Shown: piece by piece, positions 1 through 8,083 of the stretch | Position numbering within the stretch: position 1 is the stretch's first letter | Layout of the letters: every line of letters starts with the position of its first letter | Assembly: GCA_045658225.1 (NCBI GenBank) | Contig: JAZOUO010000010.1 | Location: forward strand, 1 to 21,902 | Source: SVTX01 sp045658225 | GTDB taxonomy: Bacteria; Bacillota; Clostridia; Oscillospirales; CAG-272 | Length of the DNA stretch: 21,902 bases | Direction: 5' to 3' | Made by a program: the position numbers and the translations under genes | The notes under the pieces: model-generated | What the model was told of the DNA's origin: nothing | Databases searched by the model: none | What the model saw: only the letters and a program-made list of their open reading frames with translations

Positions 1-66
1 ATATTTTTTTCAAAATCACGGCAAATTTTGCCGATAAATAGTACGCTTCAAAAAAGCATACAATAT

Positions 67-95
67 ATTGTATATTTTTTTGTGACTTTTGTCAA
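67..95 (-). promoter_or_regulatory. Sigma-A promoter reading out of the left edge
   Basis: On the minus strand TTGACA (90-95) and TACAAT (67-72) are separated by exactly 17 bases. It lies directly after the stop codon of the metallophosphoesterase gene and points left, so it probably serves a gene outside the window. Downstream, a short palindrome (CGGCAAATTTTGCCG, about 20-34) could be an operator or leader hairpin. No start codon with a ribosome binding site is visible in 1-66. Confidence 0.6.
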
Positions 96-102
96 TAGTT
101 TT

Positions 103-840
103 TTAGATTTTTAATGGATAAAAACTTAAAAAATCCGATGACGTTATAGTAAATTTTATGTTTTCAAACTCAAAGGTGAGGGGAGTTGCGTAGGAATTAT
201 GGATATGACCGTAATAGCAGCGTTCTATTTCAAACTCATGGAGAATATCAACAAGCTCACGCATTACAAAATCGTTCCAGATAGGAGGGAAATGTAAGAA
301 TACGAGAATGGGGAGCTTCTCTCCGCCCGCCTCAATGTGAGTTTTTTGCAGAGACACCGCGGCATCAAGGCTCATACGAAGTCTTATGCACTCGCGATTG
401 AGAATTTTTGCGTAGTCGGCATTGTTTACGGGTGTCTGCTTTGACTCATCGGGAAACCAACCGCGCGTTCCGCAAACAATTCTGTCCTCTACAATATATG
501 CGTTGTTGTGGAGAATGGACAGAGAATCAAGTCCGTGAGCCTGAAAAAAATCAGTCATTTTCTTGCCCGTAGTCCACCAAAAATCGTGGTTGCCCTTGCC
601 GAGAAGCTTTTTTCCGTTGAGGGAATTTATATATTTGAGATCGGCGAGTGCGCCTTCAAGGTCCATAGCCCACGAAATGTCACCGGGGACTATCACCGTG
701 TCATTTTCCGAGACTATTGAATTCCAATTTTTCGGGATCTTTTGCATATAATCCTGCCATCTCAAGCCGAAAACCTCCATAGATTTGTTGGTCTGAAGGT
801 CTGTGGACAGATGAAGGTCGGACAGAACAAATAAAGACAT
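103..840 (-). CDS. Calcineurin-like metallophosphoesterase
   Basis: A 245-residue predicted cytosolic phosphoesterase. The dinuclear metal-site motifs of the family appear in order: DLHL near the N-terminus, GDISWAMD, GNHD, then LHFPP and GHIH near the C-terminus. An upstream reading would add 59 residues, but the start at 840 is preceded by GAGGT at good spacing and puts the first motif (residues 6-9) where the family has it, so I chose it. The substrate cannot be read from the sequence; family members hydrolyse phosphomono- or diesters, nucleotides or phosphoproteins. It is transcribed divergently from the DUF1540 gene. No terminator follows its stop codon; another promoter starts at once. 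Confidence 0.9.
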   Translation of the reverse strand: MSLFVLSDLHLSTDLQTNKSMEVFGLRWQDYMQKIPKNWNSIVSENDTVIVPGDISWAMDLEGALADLKYINSLNGKKLLGKGNHDFWWTTGKKMTDFFQAHGLDSLSILHNNAYIVEDRIVCGTRGWFPDESKQTPVNNADYAKILNRECIRLRMSLDAAVSLQKTHIEAGGEKLPILVFLHFPPIWNDFVMRELVDILHEFEIERCYYGHIHNSYATPLTFEFENIKFTITSSDFLSFYPLKI

Positions 841-945
841 ACAATACCTCAATAATGAATAATAAAATCTCTCGTTGCAAATAATATGAATGTCGGCATG
901 AGTGCCGTCTATATTTCCATAATACGAAAGGTAAGGTAAAAAGTA

Positions 946-1134
946 ATGAATCAGGAAAAGAATTCTTGCAAGCACATTAAGGGAATCAACTGCTCTGTAA
1001 AGAGCTGTTATTATCATGACGGTGAGACATACTGCACAGCAGATCAGATCGCCGTAGCTCCCGAGAGCGCAAAATCCTCCTCTGAGACAGCTTGCGCTAC
1101 CTATAAAGCGCAGAACTGCGATACTTGTAGATAA
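946..1134 (+). CDS. DUF1540 small cysteine-rich protein
   Basis: A 62-residue protein with eight cysteines. The pattern C-x6-C-x5-C-x-YH, then C-x-A-x-x-I-x-V, and a C-terminal CATY segment matches the DUF1540 domain, common as small single or double domain proteins in Clostridia. The spacing of Cys and His suggests metal binding, but the function is unknown. The start ATG is preceded by an AAGGT-like site. A strong hairpin terminator follows the stop, so it is probably monocistronic. About 105 bases separate it from the divergent metallophosphoesterase; a small inverted repeat CGGCA-TGAG-TGCCG (894-907) lies there and might be an operator. Confidence 0.8.
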   Translation: MNQEKNSCKHIKGINCSVKSCYYHDGETYCTADQIAVAPESAKSSSETACATYKAQNCDTCR

Positions 1135-1146
1135 AAGGATTTATTG

Positions 1147-1180
1147 TGTCGCACGCCAAGGCGTGCGACATTTTTATTTT
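1147..1180 (+). terminator. Intrinsic terminator after DUF1540 gene
   Basis: Two 11-base arms (1147-1157 and 1160-1170) pair perfectly around AA and are followed by a T-rich tract (TTTTTATTTTT). It sits in the gap between the convergent DUF1540 and thrC genes; the minus side lacks a T tract, so it mainly serves the plus strand, though the hairpin may also end thrC transcripts. Confidence 0.85.
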
Positions 1181-2658
1181 TCAATAAAGTTGAATACCTC
1201 ACAGAGCATATCCTTGTGCTCAATGGTATTGGTAAATCTTACACGTCTTTCTGCAAGATTACGCAAGGGGTAGGAAATCTCCGTACCCGAAATTTCGGAA
1301 AGTATCTCAAGAGCCTTGAGCGCGTCCGTGGGAGTCGTGCCCGTGATGGATTTGAGTACATCTGCCGCAAACTTATATGGGCTTGCTGTGGACGCTACTA
1401 TCATAGGTGTCTTGTCGCCCGTATCGCTGATATACTGCTCAGCACAGGACAGAGCAACTGCGGTGTGAGTGTCGGAAAGATATGCGTGATTTTTGAAATA
1501 ATCCTTAATCGTCGCGCCCGTCTTTTCCTCGTCAGCATAGTATCCCTTGAAATTCTCGGAGATAGTAGCCAGCGTGTCCGCGTCAACCGTATATGCGCCA
1601 TCTGTGTTGAGTTGTCTCATATATGCCGCAGTCTTTTCAGCGCCTGCGGAGAAGTAGAGAAGTCTCTCAAGGTTAGAGGAGATAAGAATATCCATAGAGG
1701 GAGACATTGTGCAGTGGAAATCACGGTTTCTGTCGTACGTGCCCGTGCGCAAAAAGTCAGTAAGTACGTTGTTCTGGTTTGACGCGCAGATGAATTTATC
1801 AATGGGAAGTCCCATAAGCTTAGCCAGATAAGCGGCGAAAATGTTGCCGAAATTACCCGTGGGCACGCATACGTTTATCTTGTCACCCATCGTGATTTTA
1901 CCGTCATTCAAGAGGTCGCAGTAAGCCGAGACATAGTAAACTATCTGCGGCGCAAGTCTACCCCAGTTGATAGAGTTCGCGCTGGAGAAGAAATAGCCCT
2001 TGTCGTTCATTTTTTCCGCGGCTTCCTTGTCCGAGAAAATGACCTTAACGCCCGTCTGCGCGTCGTCAAAGTTGCCCTTTATAGCGCATACGTTTACGTT
2101 TGAGCCTGTTTGCGTAGCCATCTGAAGCTTCTGCACGCGGCTTACGCCGTCAACAGGGTAGAATACCATTATCTTTATCTTATCAACGTCCTTGTAGCCC
2201 TCAAGAGCCGCCTTGCCCGTGTCACCCGACGTAGCAACGAGAATAAGAGCCGTTCTGTCCTCGCCTGTCTTTGTGAGTGCGCGGGAGAGAAGACGGGGCA
2301 TTATCTGGAGAGCCATATCCTTGAATGCGGCGGTAGGTCCGTGCCAGAGCTCAAGGGAATAGATGTTGTCGTTTACGTTCTTTAAAGGAGCTGCGCCGCC
2401 GGGGAAGCCATCCTCGGAATATACTGTTTTACAGTCGCAGAGAAGCTCGTCGTAAGTATAGTCCGAGAGATACTTTGACAGAATTGTCGCAGCTCTTTCA
2501 GGGTACGACATAGAGCAAAGAGAGCTTATCTCGTCCTGTGTGAGTGTTGGGATAGACTCGGGAACGAAAAGTCCGCCGTCGTCTGCAAGTCCTTGCTTGA
2601 TGATTTGTGCCGCCGAATATTTCTTTTCGGCAAGGTCACGGGTGCTTTGATAGTTCAT
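1174..2658 (-). CDS. thrC: Threonine synthase
   Basis: A 494-residue PLP enzyme converting O-phospho-L-homoserine to L-threonine and phosphate, the last step of threonine synthesis. Seen: the N-terminal family signature with LADDGGLFVPE (residues 24-34), the PLP lysine K113 inside HGPTAAFKDMALQ, the SGDTGKAA phosphate-binding loop and a later PTGNFGN segment. The length fits the long (type with extended N- and C-termini) ThrC class. The start at 2658 has GGAG nine bases upstream. It is the last gene of the six-gene minus-strand run that begins with the apgM-like gene at 6541; the gap to yraN is 31 bases without a terminator. The pathway link to the first gene is discussed as a finding. Confidence 0.95.
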   Translation of the reverse strand: MNYQSTRDLAEKKYSAAQIIKQGLADDGGLFVPESIPTLTQDEISSLCSMSYPERAATILSKYLSDYTYDELLCDCKTVYSEDGFPGGAAPLKNVNDNIYSLELWHGPTAAFKDMALQIMPRLLSRALTKTGEDRTALILVATSGDTGKAALEGYKDVDKIKIMVFYPVDGVSRVQKLQMATQTGSNVNVCAIKGNFDDAQTGVKVIFSDKEAAEKMNDKGYFFSSANSINWGRLAPQIVYYVSAYCDLLNDGKITMGDKINVCVPTGNFGNIFAAYLAKLMGLPIDKFICASNQNNVLTDFLRTGTYDRNRDFHCTMSPSMDILISSNLERLLYFSAGAEKTAAYMRQLNTDGAYTVDADTLATISENFKGYYADEEKTGATIKDYFKNHAYLSDTHTAVALSCAEQYISDTGDKTPMIVASTASPYKFAADVLKSITGTTPTDALKALEILSEISGTEISYPLRNLAERRVRFTNTIEHKDMLCEVFNFIEK

Positions 2659-2689
2659 TTTTATGTACTCCGATCAATGAATTTCTGAT

Positions 2690-3127
2690 TTAGTGAAGCT
2701 TTCGTCCTCGCGCGTCGAAAGCGTTTCTTATATGATTGATATTAAGTATCTGCGGAGGAGTTGTGCGGTTGTTGTCTGCGTGTTGTAAAAATACTTCGAT
2801 GACGTCAATACGCGGTTGCTTTTTTGATGGATGAGCTTTGAGGTAGTCGCACGACGCGCGTATAGTGTCCGTGCGCTTTTTCTGCGTGACAGCGCGCCCC
2901 GGATTTCCGTAGTCGCTTGATTCGGGGTGCAGACACGAGCGAGTCTTTACTTCGATAAAGACGATAAATATTTTATCCTCTGCAATAATATCAAGCTCGT
3001 GGCGACCGAATTTCACGTTTCGTCCAACTATCTTATACCCCTCTTTTTCGAGAAAATTAACAGCGACATCCTCGCCAAATCTTCCGAGAAAAAGGTTTTT
3101 AGCCTCTTGATTTATAAACTCACTCAT
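2690..3127 (-). CDS. yraN: YraN family (UPF0102) putative nuclease
   Basis: A 145-residue member of UPF0102. The core matches a PD-(D/E)xK endonuclease fold: GRFGEDVAVNFLEKEGY at the N-terminus, then HELDIIAED and FIEVKTRS, with the acidic residues and Lys of the active site preserved. The usual G before ELD (GEIDLI in most members) is replaced by H. The family is often annotated as a predicted endonuclease and its role is not settled. The start codon overlaps the rnhB stop (ATGA), so the two genes are translationally coupled; rnhB-yraN adjacency is common in Firmicutes. GAGG precedes the start. Confidence 0.9.
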   Translation of the reverse strand: MSEFINQEAKNLFLGRFGEDVAVNFLEKEGYKIVGRNVKFGRHELDIIAEDKIFIVFIEVKTRSCLHPESSDYGNPGRAVTQKKRTDTIRASCDYLKAHPSKKQPRIDVIEVFLQHADNNRTTPPQILNINHIRNAFDARGRKLH

Positions 3128-3732
3128 TTTTTGTCCTCGTCAAGAAAACGAATGAATTTTTTTCTGTAAATAGGGGCGGGGCCGTATTTGCGGAGAGCCT
3201 CCATATGCGCCTTTGTACCATATCCCTTGTGCTTTGCTATCTCATACTGCGGATACTGTCTGTCTAGCTCAATGCACATTCTGTCTCGCGTGACCTTTGC
3301 CAAAATTGACGCCGCCGCAATGTTCATAGACCTTGCGTCGCCCTTGACGACTGCCATAGCGGGAACTTGAAAGCCCCTCGCAATATTGCCGTCAATGATA
3401 GCAAAATCAGCCTTAACAGAAAGACCGTCAATAGCGCGCCTCATAGCAAGCAGGTCTGCCTCAAGAATATTCATCTCGTTTATTTCCTCGACCGATGCCT
3501 CTGCTATACAGTAAGCCACGGCCGACTCGCAGATAACATCGAAAAGCGCCTCGCGCTTTTTCTCTGTAAGCTTTTTGGAGTCGTTAAGACCTTCAATGAA
3601 AAGTCCGTCGGGGAGTATGCACGCCGCAGCGACCACGGGACCGCAAATAGGACCTCTGCCTGCCTCGTCAACTCCGCATATATTTTTATAGCCTTTGAGC
3701 GAAAGCTCCTGTTCAATGGAATAATCAGGCAT
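3124..3732 (-). CDS. rnhB: Ribonuclease HII
   Basis: A 202-residue enzyme that cleaves RNA in RNA-DNA hybrids and removes misincorporated ribonucleotides from DNA. Seen: the catalytic DEAGRG motif (D22, E23) in ICGVDEAGRGPICGPVVAAA, NDSKKLTEKKRE, the AIIDG acidic strand, ASILAKVTRDR and HKGYGTKAH. The length is normal for the bacterial single-domain form. The start at 3732 has GAGGT five bases upstream. The gene lies 17 bases after rbgA, an arrangement (lepB-rbgA-rnhB-yraN) widely conserved in Firmicutes. Confidence 0.97.
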   Translation of the reverse strand: MPDYSIEQELSLKGYKNICGVDEAGRGPICGPVVAAACILPDGLFIEGLNDSKKLTEKKREALFDVICESAVAYCIAEASVEEINEMNILEADLLAMRRAIDGLSVKADFAIIDGNIARGFQVPAMAVVKGDARSMNIAAASILAKVTRDRMCIELDRQYPQYEIAKHKGYGTKAHMEALRKYGPAPIYRKKFIRFLDEDKK

Positions 3733-3749
3733 AATTTACCTCGTTGTAT

Positions 3750-4613
3750 TTAAATTCTGTCAAGCGTTATTCTGCCAAGCTTAGAGCCGCGAAGCTCGTC
3801 AAGCAGCATATCTGCCGTGCGCTCGGTGTTTATCTCGCCGCCTGAGATAAGAAATCCTCGTTTCTTACCGATAAGGCAGAGAAGCTCGTAGTCTGAAAGT
3901 CCCTCAAACGCTTCGGGAGAGCCTAATTTATATCTTTCGGCAAGACGTTCGGGGTAGAGCGTACGCATTCTGTTGCAAAGAGTCATAGCAAGTGATTCAA
4001 TATCAAGAATGTCGTCCTTTACTGCGCCAGTAAGAGCCAGATTTTCACCAACTGTTTTGTCCTCAAATTTTGGCCAGAGAATACCCGGCATATCAAGCAG
4101 GTCAATTCCAATACCTGTGGACACCCATTGCTTGTCGCGTGTCACACCGGGGCGGTTTTCAACCTTTGCTTTCTTACCGCCCGAAAGCTTGTTTATAAGG
4201 GTTGACTTTCCAACGTTGGGGATGCCCAGAACCATAGCGTAAAGCCTGCGACCCGACATTCCTTTTTCCTCATATCTGTCAAGCTTTTCCTTGAGTATTT
4301 CCTTGACGGTCGGCAGAATTTTATTCAGTCCGTCGCCGCTTATGCAGTCAGCGAGGATACATCTTGTATTTTCACTGTTGTAATGCTCGCAGAATATTTT
4401 ATTCTGCACCGGATCGGCAAGCGACGCCTTGTTGAGTATTATAATAGACGGCTTATTTTCCTTGAGCTTTGTGATTTCGGGATTGCGTGAGGAGAGGGGA
4501 ATTCGGGCGTCGAGAATTTCGACAACTATATCTACATTCTTTAAGTTGTCCGAAATCAGTCTCCTCGTTTTCGCCATATGCCCGGGAAACCACTGTATCT
4601 GTTTTGAATCCAT
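3750..4613 (-). CDS. rbgA: Ribosome biogenesis GTPase RbgA (YlqF)
   Basis: A 287-residue circularly permuted GTPase needed for late maturation of the 50S subunit. The motif order is permuted as expected: N-terminal QWFPGHMAKTRR, G4 NKAS (61-64), Walker A GIPNVGKST (130-138), G2 threonine in PGVTRD (T158) and G3 DMPG (174-177), then the C-terminal RNA-binding tail. AAAGGA precedes the start with six-base spacing. It lies 14 bases after lepB in the same operon. The ribosomal genes rplS and trmD that often precede this block are absent; the apgM-like gene takes that place. Confidence 0.95.
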   Translation of the reverse strand: MDSKQIQWFPGHMAKTRRLISDNLKNVDIVVEILDARIPLSSRNPEITKLKENKPSIIILNKASLADPVQNKIFCEHYNSENTRCILADCISGDGLNKILPTVKEILKEKLDRYEEKGMSGRRLYAMVLGIPNVGKSTLINKLSGGKKAKVENRPGVTRDKQWVSTGIGIDLLDMPGILWPKFEDKTVGENLALTGAVKDDILDIESLAMTLCNRMRTLYPERLAERYKLGSPEAFEGLSDYELLCLIGKKRGFLISGGEINTERTADMLLDELRGSKLGRITLDRI

Positions 4614-4627
4614 AATTTATCCTTTTT

Positions 4628-5311
4628 TTAGTCAAATTTTGTAAATGGAGATATTCTGCATATCACCTTACCCATAATTTGTTGCTCACTGACAAATCCT
4701 ATGCTTGGGTTTCTTGAATCGTCCGACCCGTTGCGGTTGTCACCCATAACGAATACGCAGCCAGCGGGTACTGTCACCTTAAATACTTTCGTATCTATGT
4801 CAAAATTGGGATTTTGATATATCGTACCGTACTCGTATTTTCCAGTGTTAAAATAAACGTAGTCCTCGGCGAGTTCTTCGCCGTCAACGTAAACCTTACC
4901 AGTATTGAAATTTATCTCAACGGTTTGTCCCTCGGTTGCGATAACACGCTTTACGAGAGGTTTTTCGTGGACTTTGTTTTCATAAAATACCACTATATCG
5001 CCGCCACGAGGGGAGTAGAACAGATTCGTTGTAAGCACCTTTTCCTGATCTTTTAGTGTGTTGTTCATTGAGCTTCCGTCAACAACGCATAACCTAAACG
5101 CCAAACTGAATACAAGCAATACGAAAAGCATCGCAAATGCAAATATCTCAATGTATTCTACTACGGAAAGTAATTTACCCTTGGTTTTTTCAGTATCCGC
5201 GGGCTCGTGCTCATCAGACTCGACTACATCGTTAGGCTCGGTCGGCTCAACCGAATCATTGGACTCGGGTATATCCTCCTCAGGCATAGAGTTAAAATTC
5301 TTATTTTCCAA
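4628..5311 (-). CDS. lepB: Signal peptidase I
   Basis: A 227-residue membrane serine protease that removes signal peptides from secreted proteins. Seen: one transmembrane segment (about residues 49-75), the catalytic serine S81 in VDGSSMNNTL, the general base K121 in LVKRVIATEG, and GDNRNGSDDSRNPSIG near the C-terminus. The start is TTG at 5311, chosen because AAGGA lies nine bases upstream; the next ATG (residue 9) has no ribosome binding site. Unusual is a 45-residue acidic cytosolic N-terminus rich in Glu, Asp, Pro and Ser. It follows the apgM-like gene by 21 bases. Confidence 0.95.
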   Translation of the reverse strand: MENKNFNSMPEEDIPESNDSVEPTEPNDVVESDEHEPADTEKTKGKLLSVVEYIEIFAFAMLFVLLVFSLAFRLCVVDGSSMNNTLKDQEKVLTTNLFYSPRGGDIVVFYENKVHEKPLVKRVIATEGQTVEINFNTGKVYVDGEELAEDYVYFNTGKYEYGTIYQNPNFDIDTKVFKVTVPAGCVFVMGDNRNGSDDSRNPSIGFVSEQQIMGKVICRISPFTKFD

Positions 5312-5332
5312 AATAAAGCTTCCTTTTCAAAA

Positions 5333-6541
5333 TTATTTTTCTAGGAGCAGATCCATCAGAGTGTATCCATGCTGTACGTAAAGTCCTGTATTCGCCGCAC
5401 TCTCCTCAGAGAATGTTTCAACACCGACATTATTTTCCTTTGACGAATATATCATAAAGGGAACGGGGTCAATGGTATGTGTGCGTAGGCGAGTGGGTGT
5501 GGGGTGGTCGGGGAGTATCATTATCTTAAAGTCCTCACCACAGCCCTTGAGATATTCTAATACAGGTGCGAGAATTTTCTTGTCGATAAGCTCAATAGAG
5601 AGCACTTTGTTGTCCACCTCGGCTCTGTGACCGCATTCGTCGGGACCTTCAACGTGAATATACACGTATTCTGCGCCGTTCTTGAATGCATCTATTGCAG
5701 CCTGCGCCTTGCCGTCGTAATTTGTGTGAACGTTGCCCGTTGCGCCCTCAACATCAATAGAGTTCATGCCCGCGCAAAGACCGATGCCTTTGATAAGGTC
5801 AACTGCTGAAATGACTGCCGCGTCAAGTCCCCATTTGTCCTTAAATGAGGGAAGCGCAGGCTTTTTGCCGGGGCTCCAGAGCCAGATAGAGTTTGCGGGA
5901 CGAAGTCCGCGCGCGCGACGCGCCTCATTTACGGGGTGAGATTCGAGTATATCCCAGCTAGCGCGCATAAGGTCGTAGAATACCTTGCCGTCCTCGCCAC
6001 TGGGGAGATAGTTCTTTATAGGCTGGCCAAGAATGTCGTGAGGTCTCATAAAGTTGTATGTATCACAACCGTTTTTCCAGATTATGCAGTGACGGTAGCT
6101 TACACCCGTATAGAACTTGCGGAAATCTGTGCCGAGTGCCGCGTCAAGCGACTTGATAAGTTCATCTGCCTCAGCGGTTGTTATTTCGTCTGCGCTGTGG
6201 TCGAGCATTATTTTTTCGTCGTATTCGCCCTCGTCAGAGAGAGTGACTACGTTGCAGCGATACGCAACCTCGTCAGGCTGCATTTGTATTCCCATGCTTA
6301 CTGCTTCAAGAGGGGAGCGCCCCTTGGAATATACCTTAGGGTCAAACGAAAGAATGGCCATATTCGCGGTGTCACTTTCGGGAACCATACCGTCGGGAAC
6401 GTTGGATACCGTGCCAACCACGGACAGCTTTGCAAGCGCGTCCATGTTGGGCTTGTCCGCTGCTTCCATAGGAGTTTTATTATTCAGAGCAGGATTTTTT
6501 TCGTCTGCCATACCGTCGGGAATAAGTACGAGATATTTCAT
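5333..6541 (-). CDS. ApgM-like protein, proposed homoserine kinase analogue
   Basis: A 402-residue alkaline-phosphatase-superfamily protein related to archaeal-type cofactor-independent phosphoglycerate mutase. Seen: metal-binding PDGMAD (residues 8-13), the phosphoryl-accepting serine S56 in PESDTANM, GRSPLEAVSMGI, HVEGPDECGH and LPDHPTPTRLRTH, so all active-site elements look intact. Segments such as NSIWLWSPGKKPALPSF and AVDLIKGIGLCAGM are those I recall for the branch TIGR02535, named 'proposed homoserine kinase', rather than ordinary ApgM (TIGR00306). It is the first gene of a likely operon ending in thrC, which supports that role; phosphoglycerate mutase remains the alternative. A weak AAAGG site precedes the start. 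Confidence 0.85.
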   Translation of the reverse strand: MKYLVLIPDGMADEKNPALNNKTPMEAADKPNMDALAKLSVVGTVSNVPDGMVPESDTANMAILSFDPKVYSKGRSPLEAVSMGIQMQPDEVAYRCNVVTLSDEGEYDEKIMLDHSADEITTAEADELIKSLDAALGTDFRKFYTGVSYRHCIIWKNGCDTYNFMRPHDILGQPIKNYLPSGEDGKVFYDLMRASWDILESHPVNEARRARGLRPANSIWLWSPGKKPALPSFKDKWGLDAAVISAVDLIKGIGLCAGMNSIDVEGATGNVHTNYDGKAQAAIDAFKNGAEYVYIHVEGPDECGHRAEVDNKVLSIELIDKKILAPVLEYLKGCGEDFKIMILPDHPTPTRLRTHTIDPVPFMIYSSKENNVGVETFSEESAANTGLYVQHGYTLMDLLLEK

Positions 6542-6591
6542 AAGTTTGTGCCTTTCTGGAAAAACTATGCCATTATATAAATATTCATTAT

Positions 6592-6620
6592 ATTATAACA
6601 TATTTTTTCAGATTTAACAA
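6592..6620 (-). promoter_or_regulatory. Sigma-A promoter of the apgM-like to thrC operon
   Basis: On the minus strand TTGTTA (6615-6620) and a perfect TATAAT (6592-6597) are 17 bases apart, about 50 bases before the apgM-like start. No other promoter is evident in the tight gaps of the following five genes. Confidence 0.75.
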
Positions 6621-6724
6621 CACTATTTGAAAACATTTTATGGATTTTTAAAAGTTTTTTGGGATTTTTTTGCTTTGTTCCTCTTTATTTTGCCAAAGCG
6701 GTAAACATATTATAAAATGTCACC

Positions 6725-6764
6725 TAAAAAAATCCGACAGACTTGCGTTTGCGGTCTGTCGGAT
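6725..6764 (-). terminator. Terminator of the ireB-ribF-dac operon
   Basis: Eleven-base perfect arms (6732-6742 and 6754-6764) with an 11-base loop, followed on the minus strand by a run of seven T. It lies just after the stop codon of the carboxypeptidase-like gene. Confidence 0.85.
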
Positions 6765-6769
6765 AATTT

Positions 6770-8083
6770 TTATCTTCTGTATCGATGTCTTGAATGCTTT
6801 GTTTTAACGATAATTATGGCGCAGGGAACAAGCACCGCGGCGCTTATAAGAGTTATAATAAACGCTCGGCTCTGCATATATTCTCCCACCTTATTGATAG
6901 CGGCGAGAATGGGATTTTGCTCATAGCTGTCGGTAAGCACAAGGTCACATTTACCAACGCAATAGCCGTCGTAATACACCTTGAGCTCGCCCACCTTGTA
7001 TCCTGCCTCAACAGGGGCATTTACCTTTTTTGAATCAAGATAGATCTTTGAGGTCAGAAGTCCTTCATAATACGTGACCTCGGGTGGCAGATAAACGTTA
7101 AGATCGCTTGCGGTGACGTAAGACGCCTTATTGCTTGATCCTGTAAGACCTATATCAATAAGGCCTATTTCTTTGCCTTTTTCAAACAATGTTAAGGTCT
7201 GATACTCAGATAGTGCCCACTTGATAAGCTTATTAGCCTCGGAATACGCATATATTTTGCCAGACGAGCTTTCTGTGCCGCCGAGCATTATACATAAGTA
7301 TTTCTGGTCGCCGTCTGCCGCTGCGGTTATAACGCTCCAACCGCCCGCCTCGCCCGAATAGCCTGCATTCATGCCAAGACAATTTTTATTGTAGTAATCA
7401 GCATTACTGTGCGAGCAGACGAGATAATTTCGGTTATATATGAAGTCGCCCTCGCTGGTTTGAAGCTTGTAAGCAGAGCATATCTCCATATAAAGCGAGT
7501 TTTGGTAAGCCGCGAGAGCAATCTTCGCCGTGTCGCTTGCCGTTGTCACCATAGACGAATTATCTGGGTAGCCTATGGGGTTGGTATAGTACGTTTTGGT
7601 CGCGCCAAGCTCTCTCGCTCGCTTGTTCATCAGTGTCACGAAATTTTCCACATTGCCGCTTACAGCATAGGCGACTATGTACGCCGCGTCGTTATAGCTT
7701 CCGCATATTGCCGCATAAAGCAGGTCGGAGATAAGTACGCTCTGACCAGTTTGAAATCCGTACTGTACGCCGCTAATACCCGAAAGCATTTCCTTTGTCA
7801 ACTGAACGTGGTCGTTCAATCTATCGCCGAGCTTTTCACACGCAAGAAGACCCATCATGACCTTCGCACTGGTTGATGTATTAAGTTCAAGAGTCTCATT
7901 CTGCGCCGCTATGAGCTTGTCCGAGGTAATGTTGTAAAAATATACTGCTTGTACACCCTCGATCTCGGGGGGCTCGGGAAGTCCGATGTCTGCGGCACAA
8001 GCAGGAGTAAAAAAGCAAGGAACTACAGAGAGCGAGCAGAGAATAAAGGCTAATGAAAAAACAAGAAACCTCCTTATTTTCAC
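6770..8083 (-). CDS. D-Ala-D-Ala carboxypeptidase-like protein with altered catalytic motifs
   Basis: A 437-residue exported protein of the DacF/PBP5 (peptidase S11) family, which trims peptidoglycan stem peptides. Seen: signal peptide (about 1-31, ending ACAAD), the transpeptidase-like domain, a C-terminal beta-rich domain and a C-terminal membrane helix (about 405-423) with a basic tail. The SYN motif (129-131) is intact, but the SxxK serine is threonine (T71-S-A-K74) and KTG is NAG (239-241); codons were checked. It may therefore be inactive or a binding protein. The start is GTG at 8083, with GGAGGT six bases upstream, overlapping the ribF stop (GTGA). It is the last gene of the ireB operon. 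Confidence 0.88.
   Translation of the reverse strand: MKIRRFLVFSLAFILCSLSVVPCFFTPACAADIGLPEPPEIEGVQAVYFYNITSDKLIAAQNETLELNTSTSAKVMMGLLACEKLGDRLNDHVQLTKEMLSGISGVQYGFQTGQSVLISDLLYAAICGSYNDAAYIVAYAVSGNVENFVTLMNKRARELGATKTYYTNPIGYPDNSSMVTTASDTAKIALAAYQNSLYMEICSAYKLQTSEGDFIYNRNYLVCSHSNADYYNKNCLGMNAGYSGEAGGWSVITAAADGDQKYLCIMLGGTESSSGKIYAYSEANKLIKWALSEYQTLTLFEKGKEIGLIDIGLTGSSNKASYVTASDLNVYLPPEVTYYEGLLTSKIYLDSKKVNAPVEAGYKVGELKVYYDGYCVGKCDLVLTDSYEQNPILAAINKVGEYMQSRAFIITLISAAVLVPCAIIIVKTKHSRHRYRR

Noticed and set aside
61..72. CAATATATTG palindrome as an operator
   Set aside because: It is AT-rich, short, and overlaps the -10 region of a promoter; chance is a sufficient explanation.
841..1017. 59-residue N-terminal extension of the metallophosphoesterase
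   Set aside because: No ribosome binding site, overlaps the DUF1540 start region, and the catalytic domain begins at the ATG at 840, which has GAGGT.
1144..1782. Plus-strand frame of 212 residues opposite thrC
   Set aside because: Antisense shadow of a clearly recognised gene; low-complexity Arg/Cys/Val composition and no start signal.
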